Source of the DNA: Dyella sp. OK004
Lineage (GTDB): Bacteria > Pseudomonadota > Gammaproteobacteria > Xanthomonadales > Rhodanobacteraceae
Assembly: GCF_900114495.1 (NCBI RefSeq)
Contig: NZ_FOZI01000005.1
Coordinates: 248,001-312,000, forward strand
Direction: 5' to 3'
Length of the DNA: 64,000 bases
Shown piece by piece: positions 1 to 8,113 of the stretch. The position numbers were made by a program, and so were the translations under genes. The notes below the pieces were generated by a model that worked only from the letters and a program-made list of their open reading frames with translations, was not told where the DNA came from and did not search any database. Numbering within the stretch: position 1 is the first letter of the stretch; each line of letters starts with the position of its first letter.

Positions 1-345
1 AGGGTGAGGGTTCGGCCCTTGCAATATCCCTTCCTACTTCGTCATCCCTGCGTAGGCAGGGATCCAGTAGTGGTGCGCTTCGGTTGTCGCGTCTGCGTGC
101 TCTGGCTCGCCTGCCGCGGGCTTCCGAACCGCTGCCGCGGTCCGAGTCACTTTCTCTTTGCTGGCCCAAAGAGAAATGGCCTGAGAGCAGGCGGTGTGCT
201 CTGTAGCTGCGCTTTTTCCAGTGTCAGACGTCGGGATAGTTTTCTTCGGGGCTGGATCGTCTGGCCTTTACCGCTCCGAGCTTTTGCTCCCTCCCCTGCA
301 AGCAGGGGAGGGTTGGGGAGGGGTGTGGGTGCTCGGTTCAACCTG
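1..345 (+). repeat. Composite intergenic repeat, copy 1 (left end cut by window)
   Basis: This gene-free stretch holds one copy of the long repeat family seen eight times in the window. In order it has a REP-type stem (arms ATCCCTGC / GCAGGGAT near 43-62), the conserved core (about 86-238), and a terminal C-rich/G-rich hairpin with the tail GGGTGCTCGGTTC (about 289-342). The core hairpin ACTTTCTCTTTG-CTGGCC-CAAAGAGAAA is shortened at its 3' side. This copy and copy 2 lack 15 bases that the other six copies carry. Open frames inside it are a by-product of the repeat and I do not call them genes. Confidence 0.85.
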
Positions 346-395
346 GCTAATTCACGCGTTTTGATTCGTCCACGCGAGCGGCAATCCACGCCGTC

Positions 396-893
396 TCACG
401 TCAACACCGTCCGCGCATGAAACGGCAGCATCGTCGCTCCGGTGCCGGCAACGGCTGGTTCGGCGCGTTCGAGTTTGTCTCTGTTGGCGTCGATGACGAC
501 GAGGATGTGGCCGGCGTCGAGTTCGCTTTTGAATTTGCGGTGGATGACGTCGGGGACTTCGGTTCCGATGAGGGCGCCGGTCCAGCAGCCGACGGCGGCG
601 CCGGCGAGGGTGATGGCGCCGGCGCCGGCGAGTGTTACGCCCAGCGGCGGTATGGCGGCGGCGACGAGACCGAGCAGCAGGCCACTGCCGCCACCGCAGG
701 CGACACCGCGGAGGGCGGAGGGGGCGAAGTCGGTGCGGCCGGTGAGGAGGTGGTCGGGGATGCGTTCGAGTTCGATGTCGTCGCGCGCGACCAGCGAGAT
801 GTCGTAGTCGTCAACGCCTGCATCGCGTGCCGCCTGCATGGCGGCGCGTGCGCCGTCGAGATCGTTGGTGCTGAAGATGCAACGGGTTTTCAT
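396..893 (-). CDS. Glycine/alanine-rich membrane protein, hypothetical
   Basis: Protein of 165 residues. Residues 1-60 are charged and soluble-looking. Residues 64-110 form two Gly/Ala-rich hydrophobic segments joined by a PPLG turn, typical of glycine-zipper hairpins. The C-terminal part (about 118-145) is again soluble, with a beta strand HILVVIDA. The layout resembles small stress-related membrane proteins with a soluble-zipper-soluble pattern, but I do not recognise a named family. The start is an ATG preceded by GGGAG. Third codon positions are strongly C-rich, which makes the plus strand G-rich beside repeat copy 1. The function is unknown. Confidence 0.7.
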   Translation of the reverse strand: MKTRCIFSTNDLDGARAAMQAARDAGVDDYDISLVARDDIELERIPDHLLTGRTDFAPSALRGVACGGGSGLLLGLVAAAIPPLGVTLAGAGAITLAGAAVGCWTGALIGTEVPDVIHRKFKSELDAGHILVVIDANRDKLERAEPAVAGTGATMLPFHARTVLT

Positions 894-1119
894 GGCGGAC
901 TCCCACCGTTTCCGGCGTGGCGCGCCTCGCGTGTGACCGCGCCGTTCGGTGCGGCCGGCGGGCGGGGGTTACGGGAATATCATTTTCCTGTGGTTGTAAC
1001 GGGTGTGTGACCTACTTGTTAATGCTGGATACCTTCTCAAAGGTTCATTCGGCATGACGGTGTTGTGGTCAGGAAGGTAGTCTTTGCAGGGCAGACCGCC
1101 ACAAGCTATTCACTCGATC

Positions 1120-1728
1120 ATGCCCTCAAGACCCACCTTTGACGCTCAGCAACTCGACCTCCTCGGCGGCGCGCAGTCGGCGCCGGCCGAAGTCCATCGC
1201 CTGTTCTTCGCTCTGATGCCTGACGAAGTAACCCGCAACAGCCTGTCGCGCACGGCGGATGCCTTGAAGGCAGGTCACGCGGCGCTGCGCACGCGCTGGA
1301 TCGCACCGGAGCGCTATCACGCCACGGTGCATTTTCTCGGTGACCATCCGATGCTGCGCCAGGATGTGATCCAGGGGGCCAAGGCCGCCGGGGATGCGCT
1401 GGTCGCGTCGTCGTTCGACTGGTCCCTGGATCTTGCCTCGACATTTCGCGGCCGTGAACCGCCGCTCATCTTGCGCGGCTCCATCGTTCCCGACGCGCTG
1501 CAACAGCTATGGCAGAATCTGCGCGAAAAGCTGATCCGCGCCGGCCAGGGCGCGCAGATGGAGCGCACGTTTACGCCACATGTCACGCTCGGCTACAGCC
1601 GCGGCGGCATGCTGGAGCCGACGCCGATCGAGCCGGTGCCCTGGCGGGTGGAGCGGCTGGCGCTGATTCATAGCGTGGTGGGGCAAAAGGACTATGAGGT
1701 GCTGCAACGCTGGGAGTTGGCCAGATAA
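1120..1728 (+). CDS. thpR: RNA 2',3'-cyclic phosphodiesterase (2H family, LigT/ThpR)
   Basis: Protein of 202 residues from the ATG. It carries the two HxTx signatures of the 2H phosphoesterase fold, HATV at residues 67-70 and HVTL at 154-157, each followed by the expected strand (FLG and GYS). LRTRWIAPERYHATVHFLG is the typical family context. Members hydrolyse 2',3'-cyclic phosphodiester ends of RNA to a 2'-phosphomonoester; the in vivo role is not settled. An alternative TTG start lies 36 bases upstream (1084) with a strong AGGAAGG ribosome site six bases before it, whereas the ATG at 1120 has no clear one. A 12-residue longer product is therefore possible. Confidence 0.88.
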   Translation: MPSRPTFDAQQLDLLGGAQSAPAEVHRLFFALMPDEVTRNSLSRTADALKAGHAALRTRWIAPERYHATVHFLGDHPMLRQDVIQGAKAAGDALVASSFDWSLDLASTFRGREPPLILRGSIVPDALQQLWQNLREKLIRAGQGAQMERTFTPHVTLGYSRGGMLEPTPIEPVPWRVERLALIHSVVGQKDYEVLQRWELAR

Positions 1729-1808
1729 TTGGGATGCCAAAAGTCATGCCACGCGTTGATGGGTTTGGGCGCACAATGCCGCTCCCATCACCCCCAACGG
1801 AGTCCGTC

Positions 1809-2573
1809 ATGCGTACGACCGTTCTTGCTGCGTTGATCGCCCTTGCGTTTCCCGTAGCCGTGCTGGCCCAGTCTGCCGCGCCGAGTGCGCCTTCGTCCTA
1901 CGTCACCGCCGCGGTCAGCGATCCCGCGCGCAAGGACGATGTTGCCAACGATGCGCGGCGCAAGATTGCCGATCTGATGACCTTCGCCGAAGTGAAGCCC
2001 GGCCAGAAAGTGCTAGAGCTGATTCCGGGCAGCGGTTATTTCACGCGTGTGTTCAGCGCCATCGTGGGGCAGGCCGGTCACGTCTACGTGGTGTGGCCGA
2101 ATGAGTACGCCAAGGAGTCGGAGTCCGACGTGGCCGGCTCGAAGGCGCTGGTGGCACAGCCGCATTACGCCAACGTGAGCGTACTGACTCAGCCGGCGAA
2201 CCAGTTGAGCGTGCCGCAGCCGGTGGACGTGGTGTTCACTTCGCAGAACTACCATGACTACCCGGACAAGTTCATGGGCAAGGTGGATCCGGCCGTGCTC
2301 AACAAGCAGGTGTTCGCGACGCTGAAGCCGGGTGGCCTGTATGTGGTCGTGGATCACGTCGCCGAAACGGGTTCCGGCCTACGCGATACGGATACTTTGC
2401 ATCGCATCGATCCCGCCATCGTGAAGAAGGAAGTTGAGGCAGCGGGCTTTGTGTTCGACGGCGAGAGCAGCGTGCTGCGCAATCCGGCCGATCAGCACAA
2501 CATCAAAGTGTTCGACAAGTCGATCCGCGGCCATACCGACCAGTTCGTGTATCGCTTCCGCAAGCCGGGTTGA
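1809..2573 (+). CDS. Exported class I SAM-dependent methyltransferase-like protein
   Basis: Protein of 254 residues. Residues 1-20 form a clear signal peptide ending VLA before Gln. The rest is a Rossmann methyltransferase domain of the type COG annotates as predicted methyltransferase: motif I VLELIPGSGYFT at 68-79, and a later LKPGGLYVVVDH strand-turn. A secreted protein has no obvious access to SAM, so the substrate and even the activity are uncertain. An in-frame ATG upstream (1734) would add 25 residues before the signal peptide; the ATG at 1809 is chosen because GGAG stands seven bases before it. The next small gene follows at once. Confidence 0.8.
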   Translation: MRTTVLAALIALAFPVAVLAQSAAPSAPSSYVTAAVSDPARKDDVANDARRKIADLMTFAEVKPGQKVLELIPGSGYFTRVFSAIVGQAGHVYVVWPNEYAKESESDVAGSKALVAQPHYANVSVLTQPANQLSVPQPVDVVFTSQNYHDYPDKFMGKVDPAVLNKQVFATLKPGGLYVVVDHVAETGSGLRDTDTLHRIDPAIVKKEVEAAGFVFDGESSVLRNPADQHNIKVFDKSIRGHTDQFVYRFRKPG

Positions 2574-2576
2574 GTT

Positions 2577-2789
2577 TTGATCGAAGGGCACGACGACAAG
2601 CCGCTGGAAGGCGCATCGGCGCCTTCCAGCGATCCGCGGCCGGTACGACCGGTTGAACCGGACGCCGGCGACTGCTGCGGCGAGGGCTGCGTGCCCTGCA
2701 TCTTCGATCTCTACGAGGAAGCGCTGGAGCGCTACAAAGTCGAGCTGGCAGCCTGGCTGGCGCGGCATCCGGAAGCCGGCGACTCGTAA
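2577..2789 (+). CDS. Oxidoreductase-like domain small protein
   Basis: Protein of 70 residues with a Pro/Asp-rich N-terminus and the conserved block DCCGEGCVPCIFDLYEEAL (residues 32-50), with Cys33, Cys34, Cys38 and Cys41. This is the pattern of the small oxidoreductase-like domain family, whose biochemical role is unknown; the clustered cysteines suggest metal or redox binding. It starts with TTG three bases after the stop of the methyltransferase gene, so it is probably co-transcribed and translationally coupled. The weak start codon is the main uncertainty. Confidence 0.72.
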   Translation: MIEGHDDKPLEGASAPSSDPRPVRPVEPDAGDCCGEGCVPCIFDLYEEALERYKVELAAWLARHPEAGDS

Positions 2790-2796
2790 CACGTAA

Positions 2797-2825
2797 TGTA
2801 GGAGCGCACCCTGTGTGCTCCTACA
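2797..2825. repeat. Short palindromic hairpin between convergent genes
   Basis: Near-perfect inverted repeat: GTAGGAGCGCAC (2798-2809), loop CCT, GTGTGCTCCTAC (2813-2824), with one G-T wobble, flanked by T and A. It has no T tract, so it looks more like a REP-type element than a classical terminator. It sits exactly between two convergent genes and contains the stop codon of the minus-strand HDOD gene. Confidence 0.7.
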
Positions 2826-3858
2826 CGGTAGTGCGGGCGTGCTCGAACTGGTGTTGCAGATCCTGTTGGCAGCGGGCTAGTTGCATCGGCGCAAAGCGCT
2901 CCGGCCACGCCTGGCTGAGGTCGGGGCAGCTGTCGATCACGCGGTGATCGCTGAGCAATTGCGCCATCGCCAGCACATGCGCGGCGCGCAGGGTTTTGCC
3001 TAGCGGTGACGGCGTGGCCGGCATCTCGGACTGGGCGAATTCCGTCAGCGCCTGGATCACGTTCGGCGGCAGTTCCCAATGCCTGGCAGCGCGCAGAGTG
3101 AGTTGCGCGGCGACCTGGGCGCAGCCGTCGAGAAAACCCGCGCTGAGCATTTCCGGCGCCGCCACTTCTTCCATGTCGAGCAGATGGATCACCGCACCGG
3201 TGCCGGTGTTGCACACGATGCCCGCGAGATAGGCCTCGAAGGCATCGCAGCCGGCGTACTTGCCGAGGAAGGCACTGGCATGCGCGCAGCGCTCGGCGTG
3301 ATCCCACAGTCGCTGGCCTGCGACTGCACCACGCGCACCTGCGCTGGCCTGCAGGATCGGTTTCATCATGTGTTGGGTGGCAACGCGGCGCAGTCCATCC
3401 TGGCCGAGCAGCACCACGGCATGCTGCAGGCTCTGGATCGAGTGCAAGGTGCGGTAGTAGATGCTGCGGCTGACCCGCATGACTTCGCCCACGAGCATCG
3501 GATCGCGCCCGACCAATTTGGCCAGTTCGGCGCCGGCCACGTTGTCGTTCTTCAGCGCGTGCAGCAACTGCGGCAACACAGCGGGAAGGCGCGGCAAGCT
3601 GCGTACGTCGAAACGTTCGCTGACAATTTGCAGCCGCCGCAACAAGGCTGGCTCACCCGGATGATCCAGTACGCCGCTTGCCGCATCAGGCAGGCCGAGC
3701 ATGAAGCGCTGATAGCGTTCGGCCAGCTGTGCCAGCGGCAGTTCGATGGCGCCGGCAGTCGGTACGGCCTGCACGTCCGGCAAGCTGCGCAAAGTGATGC
3801 GCGGACGCCGCTCCGGCGTGGGCCGGGTGGCGAAGACGCGCCGCCATAGCCAATTCAT
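2821..3858 (-). CDS. HDOD domain protein
   Basis: Protein of 345 residues. The central part (about 90-285) fits the HDOD fold, a relative of HD phosphohydrolases that lacks the metal-binding residues and often acts in signalling. Recognisable pieces are [38 protein letters not shown] and [20 protein letters not shown], all typical of this family. No GGDEF, EAL or receiver domain is attached, so the partner is unknown. The start MNWLWRR is preferred over an in-frame start 108 bases upstream, whose translation looks like non-coding sequence. The stop lies inside a palindromic hairpin. Confidence 0.82.
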   Translation of the reverse strand: MNWLWRRVFATRPTPERRPRITLRSLPDVQAVPTAGAIELPLAQLAERYQRFMLGLPDAASGVLDHPGEPALLRRLQIVSERFDVRSLPRLPAVLPQLLHALKNDNVAGAELAKLVGRDPMLVGEVMRVSRSIYYRTLHSIQSLQHAVVLLGQDGLRRVATQHMMKPILQASAGARGAVAGQRLWDHAERCAHASAFLGKYAGCDAFEAYLAGIVCNTGTGAVIHLLDMEEVAAPEMLSAGFLDGCAQVAAQLTLRAARHWELPPNVIQALTEFAQSEMPATPSPLGKTLRAAHVLAMAQLLSDHRVIDSCPDLSQAWPERFAPMQLARCQQDLQHQFEHARTTV

Positions 3859-4037
3859 TGGTGTGTCGCCCCCATGGCCGCGCGGACACGGCCTCCCCGA
3901 CGGGGTTATCGGCATGGCGGTGGAGAAATGTAGGGCAGCCCCGTGGTGGCGCCACCGATTTGCCAAGTGCGGCGCGCCCGGGCTGGGAATCGCTGCACCT
4001 GCCCCCAGATGAAAGGGCTTGTTACCGAGGACGCCTC

Positions 4038-5033
4038 ATGATTCCGTTTTCTGTACTCGATCTCGCGCCGGTCACCCAGGGCAGCACGCCGACCCAGGCG
4101 TTCGCCAACAGTCTGGATCTGGCGCGGCTGGCCGAGCGCCTGGGCTATACCCGCTACTGGCTGGCCGAGCATCACAACATGCCTGGCATCGCCAGCGCGG
4201 CCACCGCGGTGCTGATCGGCCATATCGCCGGCGGCACGTCGACGATTCGCGTCGGTGCGGGCGGCATCATGCTGCCCAACCATGCGCCGCTGCAGGTGGC
4301 CGAGCAGTTCGGCACCTTGGCTTCGCTGTATCCCGGCCGCATCGACCTGGGCCTGGGCCGCGCACCCGGTACCGACCAGGCCACGGCGCGCGCCTTGCGG
4401 CGCTATTACGAAGGCGCCGAAACCTTCCCCGATGACGTGCTCGAACTGTTGGCCTACTTCGAGCCCGCTGCACCGGGGCAGCCCGTGCGCGCTGTGCCGG
4501 GCGCAGGTATCGAGGTGCCGGTGTGGCTGCTGGGCTCAAGCCTGTTCAGCGCGCGTCTGTCCGCCGCACTGGGATTGCCGTTCGCGTTCGCTTCGCACTT
4601 CGCGCCGGACGCGATGGACGAGGCGCTTGCGCTATATCGTCGCGATTTCAAGCCGTCAGCGCGTCTGTCCGCTCCGTACGCGATGCTGGGCGTGAACGTG
4701 GTGGCTGCGGAGAGCGACCGCGAGGCGACGCGCCTGTTCACCACGCAGCAGCAAAGCTTCATCAATCTGCGCCGCGGCCAGCCGGGATTGATACCGCCAC
4801 CCATCGACGATATCGAAACGTATTGGACGCCGACCGAGAAGTTCGGTGTCGAACGCGCGCTGGCGTGCGCGGTGGTGGGCGATATCAACACTGTGCGTGA
4901 CGGGCTGGCTACTTTCATCGAACGCCATCGTCCTGATGAGCTGATGATCACTGCGAACGTATTCGATCACGAGGCGCGCAAGCGCTCATTCGAGCTGGCG
5001 GCACAGGTGCGTGAAGCGCTGATCAGCGCGTAA
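4038..5033 (+). CDS. LLM-class flavin-dependent oxidoreductase (luciferase-like monooxygenase)
   Basis: Protein of 331 residues with the bacterial luciferase-like TIM barrel. Signature stretches are [15 protein letters not shown] at the N-terminus, [38 protein letters not shown] and [17 protein letters not shown]. These place it in the single-chain MsnO8/YhbW-like group. Such proteins use FMNH2 or F420-like cofactors; the substrate here cannot be read. The ATG is preceded by GAGGA at good spacing. It reads away from the HDOD gene and has no operon partner downstream. Confidence 0.88.
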   Translation: MIPFSVLDLAPVTQGSTPTQAFANSLDLARLAERLGYTRYWLAEHHNMPGIASAATAVLIGHIAGGTSTIRVGAGGIMLPNHAPLQVAEQFGTLASLYPGRIDLGLGRAPGTDQATARALRRYYEGAETFPDDVLELLAYFEPAAPGQPVRAVPGAGIEVPVWLLGSSLFSARLSAALGLPFAFASHFAPDAMDEALALYRRDFKPSARLSAPYAMLGVNVVAAESDREATRLFTTQQQSFINLRRGQPGLIPPPIDDIETYWTPTEKFGVERALACAVVGDINTVRDGLATFIERHRPDELMITANVFDHEARKRSFELAAQVREALISA

Positions 5034-5106
5034 CGCCCTTCTCCCTCTCCCCGCCGGGGAGAGGGTTGGGGTGAGGGGCCGGGTGCTCGGTTCACCGTTT
5101 CTATCT

Positions 5107-5241
5107 CGTCATTCCGGCATAGGCCGGAATCCAGTAGAGACAATGTGTGATTCTCGCCCGGTGCGCCAAGAGCCCGGCCCTGTTGCGTCGCCAATCATCT
5201 AACGCGATCGCTACTGGATTCCGGCCTACGCCGGAATGACG
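5107..5241. repeat. Pair of inverted REP-type stems
   Basis: Two REP-like palindromes of the GTCATTCCGGC...GCCGGAATCCAG type lie head to head: one at about 5108-5138 and its inverted copy at about 5211-5241, with about 72 bases between. A CCCTCTCCCC-type hairpin and the GGGTGCTCGGTTCACC linker stand just upstream (5038-5096). The arrangement matches a BIME-like unit. It lacks the 170-bp core of the large composite repeats. Confidence 0.75.
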
Positions 5242-5243
5242 GC

Positions 5244-6080
5244 TCAGTTATCCACCCGTTTCTGCAACGCGATCGCCGCCGCCGGATTCCGGTGTTTCGC
5301 CGCACTGATAAAAAACACAAACACATCGCGCGCCACGCCAGGCGCATGCGGCGCAGCCACATGCGGTAGCTCTGCCACATCCTCACCAGCCGACCAGCGC
5401 CGCGCTCGCTCCGCCCACTGGTCGAGCGCATCCACCGCATAGCCGGTGGCGACACCATCCTCGCTGCGCATCAGGCGCGCGTAACTGAAATCACCCGTGA
5501 AGTCGGCCAGCGACGGGTAGTCGGGCGAATCGGTGAATACCGTTGGCACCGAATGTGGCCGCACCAGATTCACATAGCTCTCGCTGAGGAAGCTGGGATG
5601 GCGCACTTCCAGCACATGGCGTAGCGGCTGCCCGTTTAACTCGCGCGGCAACAGATCCAGAAACGCTGCGAGATCGTCGGCATCGAAAGGACGCGACGGC
5701 GGCAGTTGCCACAGGATCGGTCCCAGCCGGTCACCCATCTCGGCGAGGCCGCCGTGCACGAAACCGTTGATGCCTTTGCCGGTGGTCGCCAGCCGCTTGC
5801 CTTCGGTGACGTAGCGTGGCGCCTTGAGCGAGAACACGAAGCCGGATGGCGTTTCCGCGGCCCAGCGCGCGTACGTCTCGGCTTTTTGCGCGCCGTAATA
5901 GGTGCCGTTGATTTCGATGGCGCGCAGGTGCTGGCTGGCGTATTCCAGTTCGCGGCGCTGCGGCAATCCGTCAGGGTAGAAGTTCTTGCGCCACGGTGCG
6001 TAGTTCCAGCCGCCGATACCCACGCGGATGCGCGAGGCGGCAGGATGATCCGCAGTGGCGAACAAGTCATCGATGGGCAT
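5244..6080 (-). CDS. DUF72 domain-containing protein
   Basis: Protein of 278 residues with a TIM-barrel-like DUF72 domain: RVGIGGWNYAPWRKNFYP near the N-terminus, EINGTYYGAQKAETYARWA, FVFSLKAPRYVTEGKRL and FTDSPDYPS. The family (E. coli YecE) has no firmly established reaction. Earlier in-frame starts exist at 6119 and 6173; 6080 is chosen because it leaves a family-typical short leader. The stop codon abuts the inverted REP pair. The divergent neighbour begins about 130 bases away, so both promoters share that gap. Confidence 0.82.
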   Translation of the reverse strand: MPIDDLFATADHPAASRIRVGIGGWNYAPWRKNFYPDGLPQRRELEYASQHLRAIEINGTYYGAQKAETYARWAAETPSGFVFSLKAPRYVTEGKRLATTGKGINGFVHGGLAEMGDRLGPILWQLPPSRPFDADDLAAFLDLLPRELNGQPLRHVLEVRHPSFLSESYVNLVRPHSVPTVFTDSPDYPSLADFTGDFSYARLMRSEDGVATGYAVDALDQWAERARRWSAGEDVAELPHVAAPHAPGVARDVFVFFISAAKHRNPAAAIALQKRVDN

Positions 6081-6211
6081 GGCGGGCAGGCGATGAAGAG
6101 TGGGTCGCCATGATGCCATGCTCGTGACTTCAGGCACGCGCCGGCCCCCGGTGGAAGGCGTATCCAGTCGCATCCTTCCCGCCGTTCCACCACTACTATA
6201 AGGTCGGCTTC

Positions 6212-7195
6212 ATGAAACTGCTCGCGTGCACGTCGCTGGTGCTGTTGTTGTCAGTCGCCGCCCCTGCCGGAGCGGATGTGCCGAAGCCGCCCATTCCGGA
6301 AGTGTTCGCACCGGGCGTGATTTCCGGGGCGGCCAATGAAGACTCCGTGGCTTTCGCGCCCGATGGCAAAACCGTTTTCTTCGATCGCATCAGCGGGTCG
6401 AACGCAGTGATCCTGGAATCGCACAAGAACGGTGACAGCTGGTCTACGCCGCGCATCGCTCCGTTCTCGGGACAGTGGCAGGATCACGATCCGGCGATGG
6501 CGCCCGATGGTTCGTTCCTCGTATTCACCTCGAACCGCCCGGATGCGCCCGGCGGCAAGGCGCTCGCGGCGGTGATGGCCAATGGCAAGGTGTATCCGGA
6601 TTTCGGCGGTCATCTATGGCGGGTCGACCGCAAGGGCGATGGTTGGGGCGAGCCCTTGCGTTTGCCCGGTGCGGTCAACAGCAGTACGCGCACCTATGCG
6701 CCCAGCGTTGCCAGTGACGGCAGCGTGTATTTTCAGCGCCCCGGTGAAGATGGCGATTTCCGCTTGTATCGCTCGCAGTATCGCGATGGCACCTATCTAC
6801 CGCCGGTGCCGGTCGCGCTTGGTGAGCCGTCTGGGCACAAACTGGATCCCGCTGTGGCGCCGGATGAATCCTTCATCGTGTTCGACGCGAATGACGCGAA
6901 CAAGAGCGGGCCGGATCGCCTGTACATCGCGTTCCGCGAAGGTGAGGGTTGGGGCAAGCCGATCGATCTCGGCGATACCGTCAATGTCGGCGATCCGTGG
7001 GGCGCGCATCTTGGCCCGGACCACCGCACGATTTACTTCAGCAGCCATCGTGCGACGCGAGTGAGCTACCCGCGCACGCGCGAGCAGGCCGAACGCGATC
7101 TTGCGCGCATGCAGACCTGGGACAACGGTGGCGAGAACATCTGGTCCGTCTCGCTGGCGCCGTGGCTCGATGCGCACCGCGCGTCAGCGCATTGA
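6212..7195 (+). CDS. Exported WD40-like beta-propeller protein (PD40/TolB-like repeats)
   Basis: Protein of 327 residues with a signal peptide at residues 1-21 (ending AGA). The mature part repeats the PD40 pattern xxxPDGxxxxFxS: VAFAPDGKTVFFDR, PAMAPDGSFLVFTSNR, PSVASDGSVYFQR, PAVAPDESFIVFDAND and HLGPDHRTIYFSSHR. That is about five blades of a periplasmic propeller like the C-terminal half of TolB. No peptidase domain is attached, so it is probably a binding or scaffold protein. It is followed by a convergent gene with no gap. Confidence 0.8.
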   Translation: MKLLACTSLVLLLSVAAPAGADVPKPPIPEVFAPGVISGAANEDSVAFAPDGKTVFFDRISGSNAVILESHKNGDSWSTPRIAPFSGQWQDHDPAMAPDGSFLVFTSNRPDAPGGKALAAVMANGKVYPDFGGHLWRVDRKGDGWGEPLRLPGAVNSSTRTYAPSVASDGSVYFQRPGEDGDFRLYRSQYRDGTYLPPVPVALGEPSGHKLDPAVAPDESFIVFDANDANKSGPDRLYIAFREGEGWGKPIDLGDTVNVGDPWGAHLGPDHRTIYFSSHRATRVSYPRTREQAERDLARMQTWDNGGENIWSVSLAPWLDAHRASAH

Positions 7196-7981
7196 TCAGT
7201 GCGCGGTGCGCAGGCGCAGCCATTCGGCGATGCTGATGCATAGCAGCAACCACACCAGACCAAAGGCGTAACCGGCGACGACGTCGCTGAGATAGTGCAC
7301 CTGCAGCAGCACGCGACTGATCCCGATCAGGCCGACCAGCAGCACCGTGGTAAAGATCACGGCGCGGTGCCAGCGCGTCGGCAGCAGTCGCAGCAGTACA
7401 TAGGCCAGCATGCCGTAGAACACCATCGAACCCAGCGCATGTCCGCTGGGAAAGCTCCAGCCGGATTCGGTGACGAAGCCATGGTTGTGTAACGGGCGCG
7501 GGCGCTCGATCAGCGCCTTGATGCCGCTGGTGAGTGGCATGATGCCGAGCTCAGCAAAGGCCCATACGCCGGCCAGTGCCCACTCACGGCACAGCAGCAG
7601 ACAGAGCAGCACCAGCGTGGCCGCGGTGGCAACCCATGGCGTGCCGCCGAGCTGGGTGAGCATGGCGATGATCTGAAGCACGAGTGGTGGCATCTGCATG
7701 CGCAACTGCTCGGCCAGTGAGGCATCGAAGTTCGCCACGCTGCCTGGGCTGCCCGTACCGATGGCGAAAGCGATGCCGCCGAACAGGATCAACATGAGTG
7801 TTGCCAGTGCGATACCGGTGGTCCAGCGCATCACGCCGGGTTGACGGCGTCCGGCCAGCGCAGCGACCCGCAGTCTGGCGCTGCGCCGCCAGGCCAGGTC
7901 GCCAGCCAGCAGGGCCAGCAGCAACAGTGCCGTCCATAGTGAGAGTGCGTGCGCCGCGATCCAGTCCGTCGTCAAAGCCAT
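7196..7981 (-). CDS. PAP2-family membrane phosphatase
   Basis: Protein of 261 residues with about six membrane segments. The three PAP2 motifs are intact: KALIERPRP (K155 to P163), PSGH at 178-181, and SRVLLQVHYLSD with Arg223, His229 and Asp233. The family removes phosphate from lipid substrates such as phosphatidic acid or undecaprenyl pyrophosphate; the substrate here is unknown. The frame stays open far upstream across the divergent serine hydrolase gene, but only the part from the ATG at 7981 looks like protein. The stop touches the stop of the convergent propeller gene. Confidence 0.87.
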   Translation of the reverse strand: MALTTDWIAAHALSLWTALLLLALLAGDLAWRRSARLRVAALAGRRQPGVMRWTTGIALATLMLILFGGIAFAIGTGSPGSVANFDASLAEQLRMQMPPLVLQIIAMLTQLGGTPWVATAATLVLLCLLLCREWALAGVWAFAELGIMPLTSGIKALIERPRPLHNHGFVTESGWSFPSGHALGSMVFYGMLAYVLLRLLPTRWHRAVIFTTVLLVGLIGISRVLLQVHYLSDVVAGYAFGLVWLLLCISIAEWLRLRTAH

Positions 7982-8113
7982 TGTGTTTCCGCAAGTCATG
8001 CCAGGCCGGCATGATCGTTGCCCGCCGGGCCTGCGTCGAGGCTTGTGACTTCCAGCGCTGGCATTAGCCTGGTTTTGCCACGATAGTTGGGCGCTTTCAA
8101 GCCGGTGGAGCCG

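Noticed and set aside
4-420. Open frames inside the composite repeats that give similar small proteins (for example LACRGLPNRCRGPSHFLFAG or HFSLVTFSLGQQRESDSDRG)
   Set aside because: The same frames appear in every repeat copy and on both strands, have no ribosome sites, and are explained by the conserved DNA of the repeat. They would be misannotated as hypothetical proteins.
5107-5241. CRISPR array
   Set aside because: Only two units in inverted orientation; no regular direct repeats and spacers here or elsewhere in the window.
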